This document shows positions 63,789 through 64,000 of a stretch of DNA of 64,000 bases, in pieces (the first letter of the stretch is position 1; every line of letters begins with the position of its first letter). The DNA is from Engraulis encrasicolus (taxonomy: Eukaryota; Chordata; Actinopteri; Clupeiformes; Engraulidae): NCBI RefSeq assembly GCF_034702125.1, contig NC_085869.1, forward strand, positions 13,871,907 to 13,935,906. The letters are read 5' to 3'. The translations under genes were made by a program, and so were the position numbers. The notes under the pieces were generated by a model, which had not been told where the DNA came from, did not search any database, and saw nothing but the letters and a program-made list of their open reading frames with translations.

Positions 63789-64000
63789 TTAAGAAGGCCT
63801 GGGGCCCCAAGGCTACAGATTGCTGAAGGCCCCCGCAGAGATCAAAGTTCATAACTAAACTAGATTGCATTCTCGCAGAAAATGATGGAAGCGGGCTTGC
63901 CTTTTGGGGCAGAGCTCAGCAGTTTTATTTTTGATATCTCTATACCTAAATTAAAAACAAACTACTATTGAGAAAACAAATCTAAAAGAAATGTGGGAAA

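Overview
The window is nuclear DNA of a ray-finned (teleost) fish. This rests on vertebrate gene structures with GT-AG introns, a miR-26 hairpin inside a ctdsp-family gene, long CA/CT/ATTCT microsatellites, and many short TTAA-flanked and hAT-type non-autonomous transposons plus tRNA-derived SINEs typical of teleost introns. I cannot name the species. All assignments come from reading the sequence and its splice sites; no database search was possible.

Layout: (1) 198-3704, minus strand: the 5' part of a TRIM-type E3 ubiquitin ligase gene (RING, B-box 2, coiled coil, and the 23-nt exon typical of TRIM genes); its C-terminal exon or exons lie beyond the left edge. (2) 3705-14080: intergenic, with one 2.7-kb TTAA-flanked element, MITEs, SINE fragments, a hAT relic and microsatellites. 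(3) 14081-39199, plus strand: a complete ctdsp1-like gene (small CTD phosphatase, SCP/FCP family), seven coding exons giving 267 residues, with a 14-kb repeat-rich intron 1, a mir-26a hairpin in intron 4 and a 3' UTR running to about 42.46 kb. (4) 42.5-48.3 kb: intergenic or gene-end sequence made mostly of MITEs. (5) 48316-61448, minus strand: five exons encoding consecutive immunoglobulin repeats of an obscurin/obscurin-like 1 type giant protein, continuing off the right side. (6) 61.5-64 kb: repeats, including a 1.45-kb piggyBac-like element.

The most unusual object is a 3669-bp open exon (29441-33109) in intron 2 of ctdsp1. It is bounded by a plausible acceptor and donor, is phase 0 on both sides and lies exactly between two phase-0 exons. 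If spliced in, it would put 1223 acidic, Cys-cluster-rich, mostly low-complexity residues between the membrane-targeting N-terminus and the phosphatase domain (1490 aa in all). If read through, it would give a phosphatase-less protein. A second theme is repeated duplication of exon edges together with their splice sites: ctdsp1 exons 2 and 6 and two obscurin-like exons each have decaying extra copies of an exon end in the neighbouring intron. A third is the transposon record: empty and filled insertion sites can be compared inside the window and show TTAA target duplication directly, two TTAA elements abut and share one TTAA, and two hAT MITEs keep perfect 8-bp target duplications.
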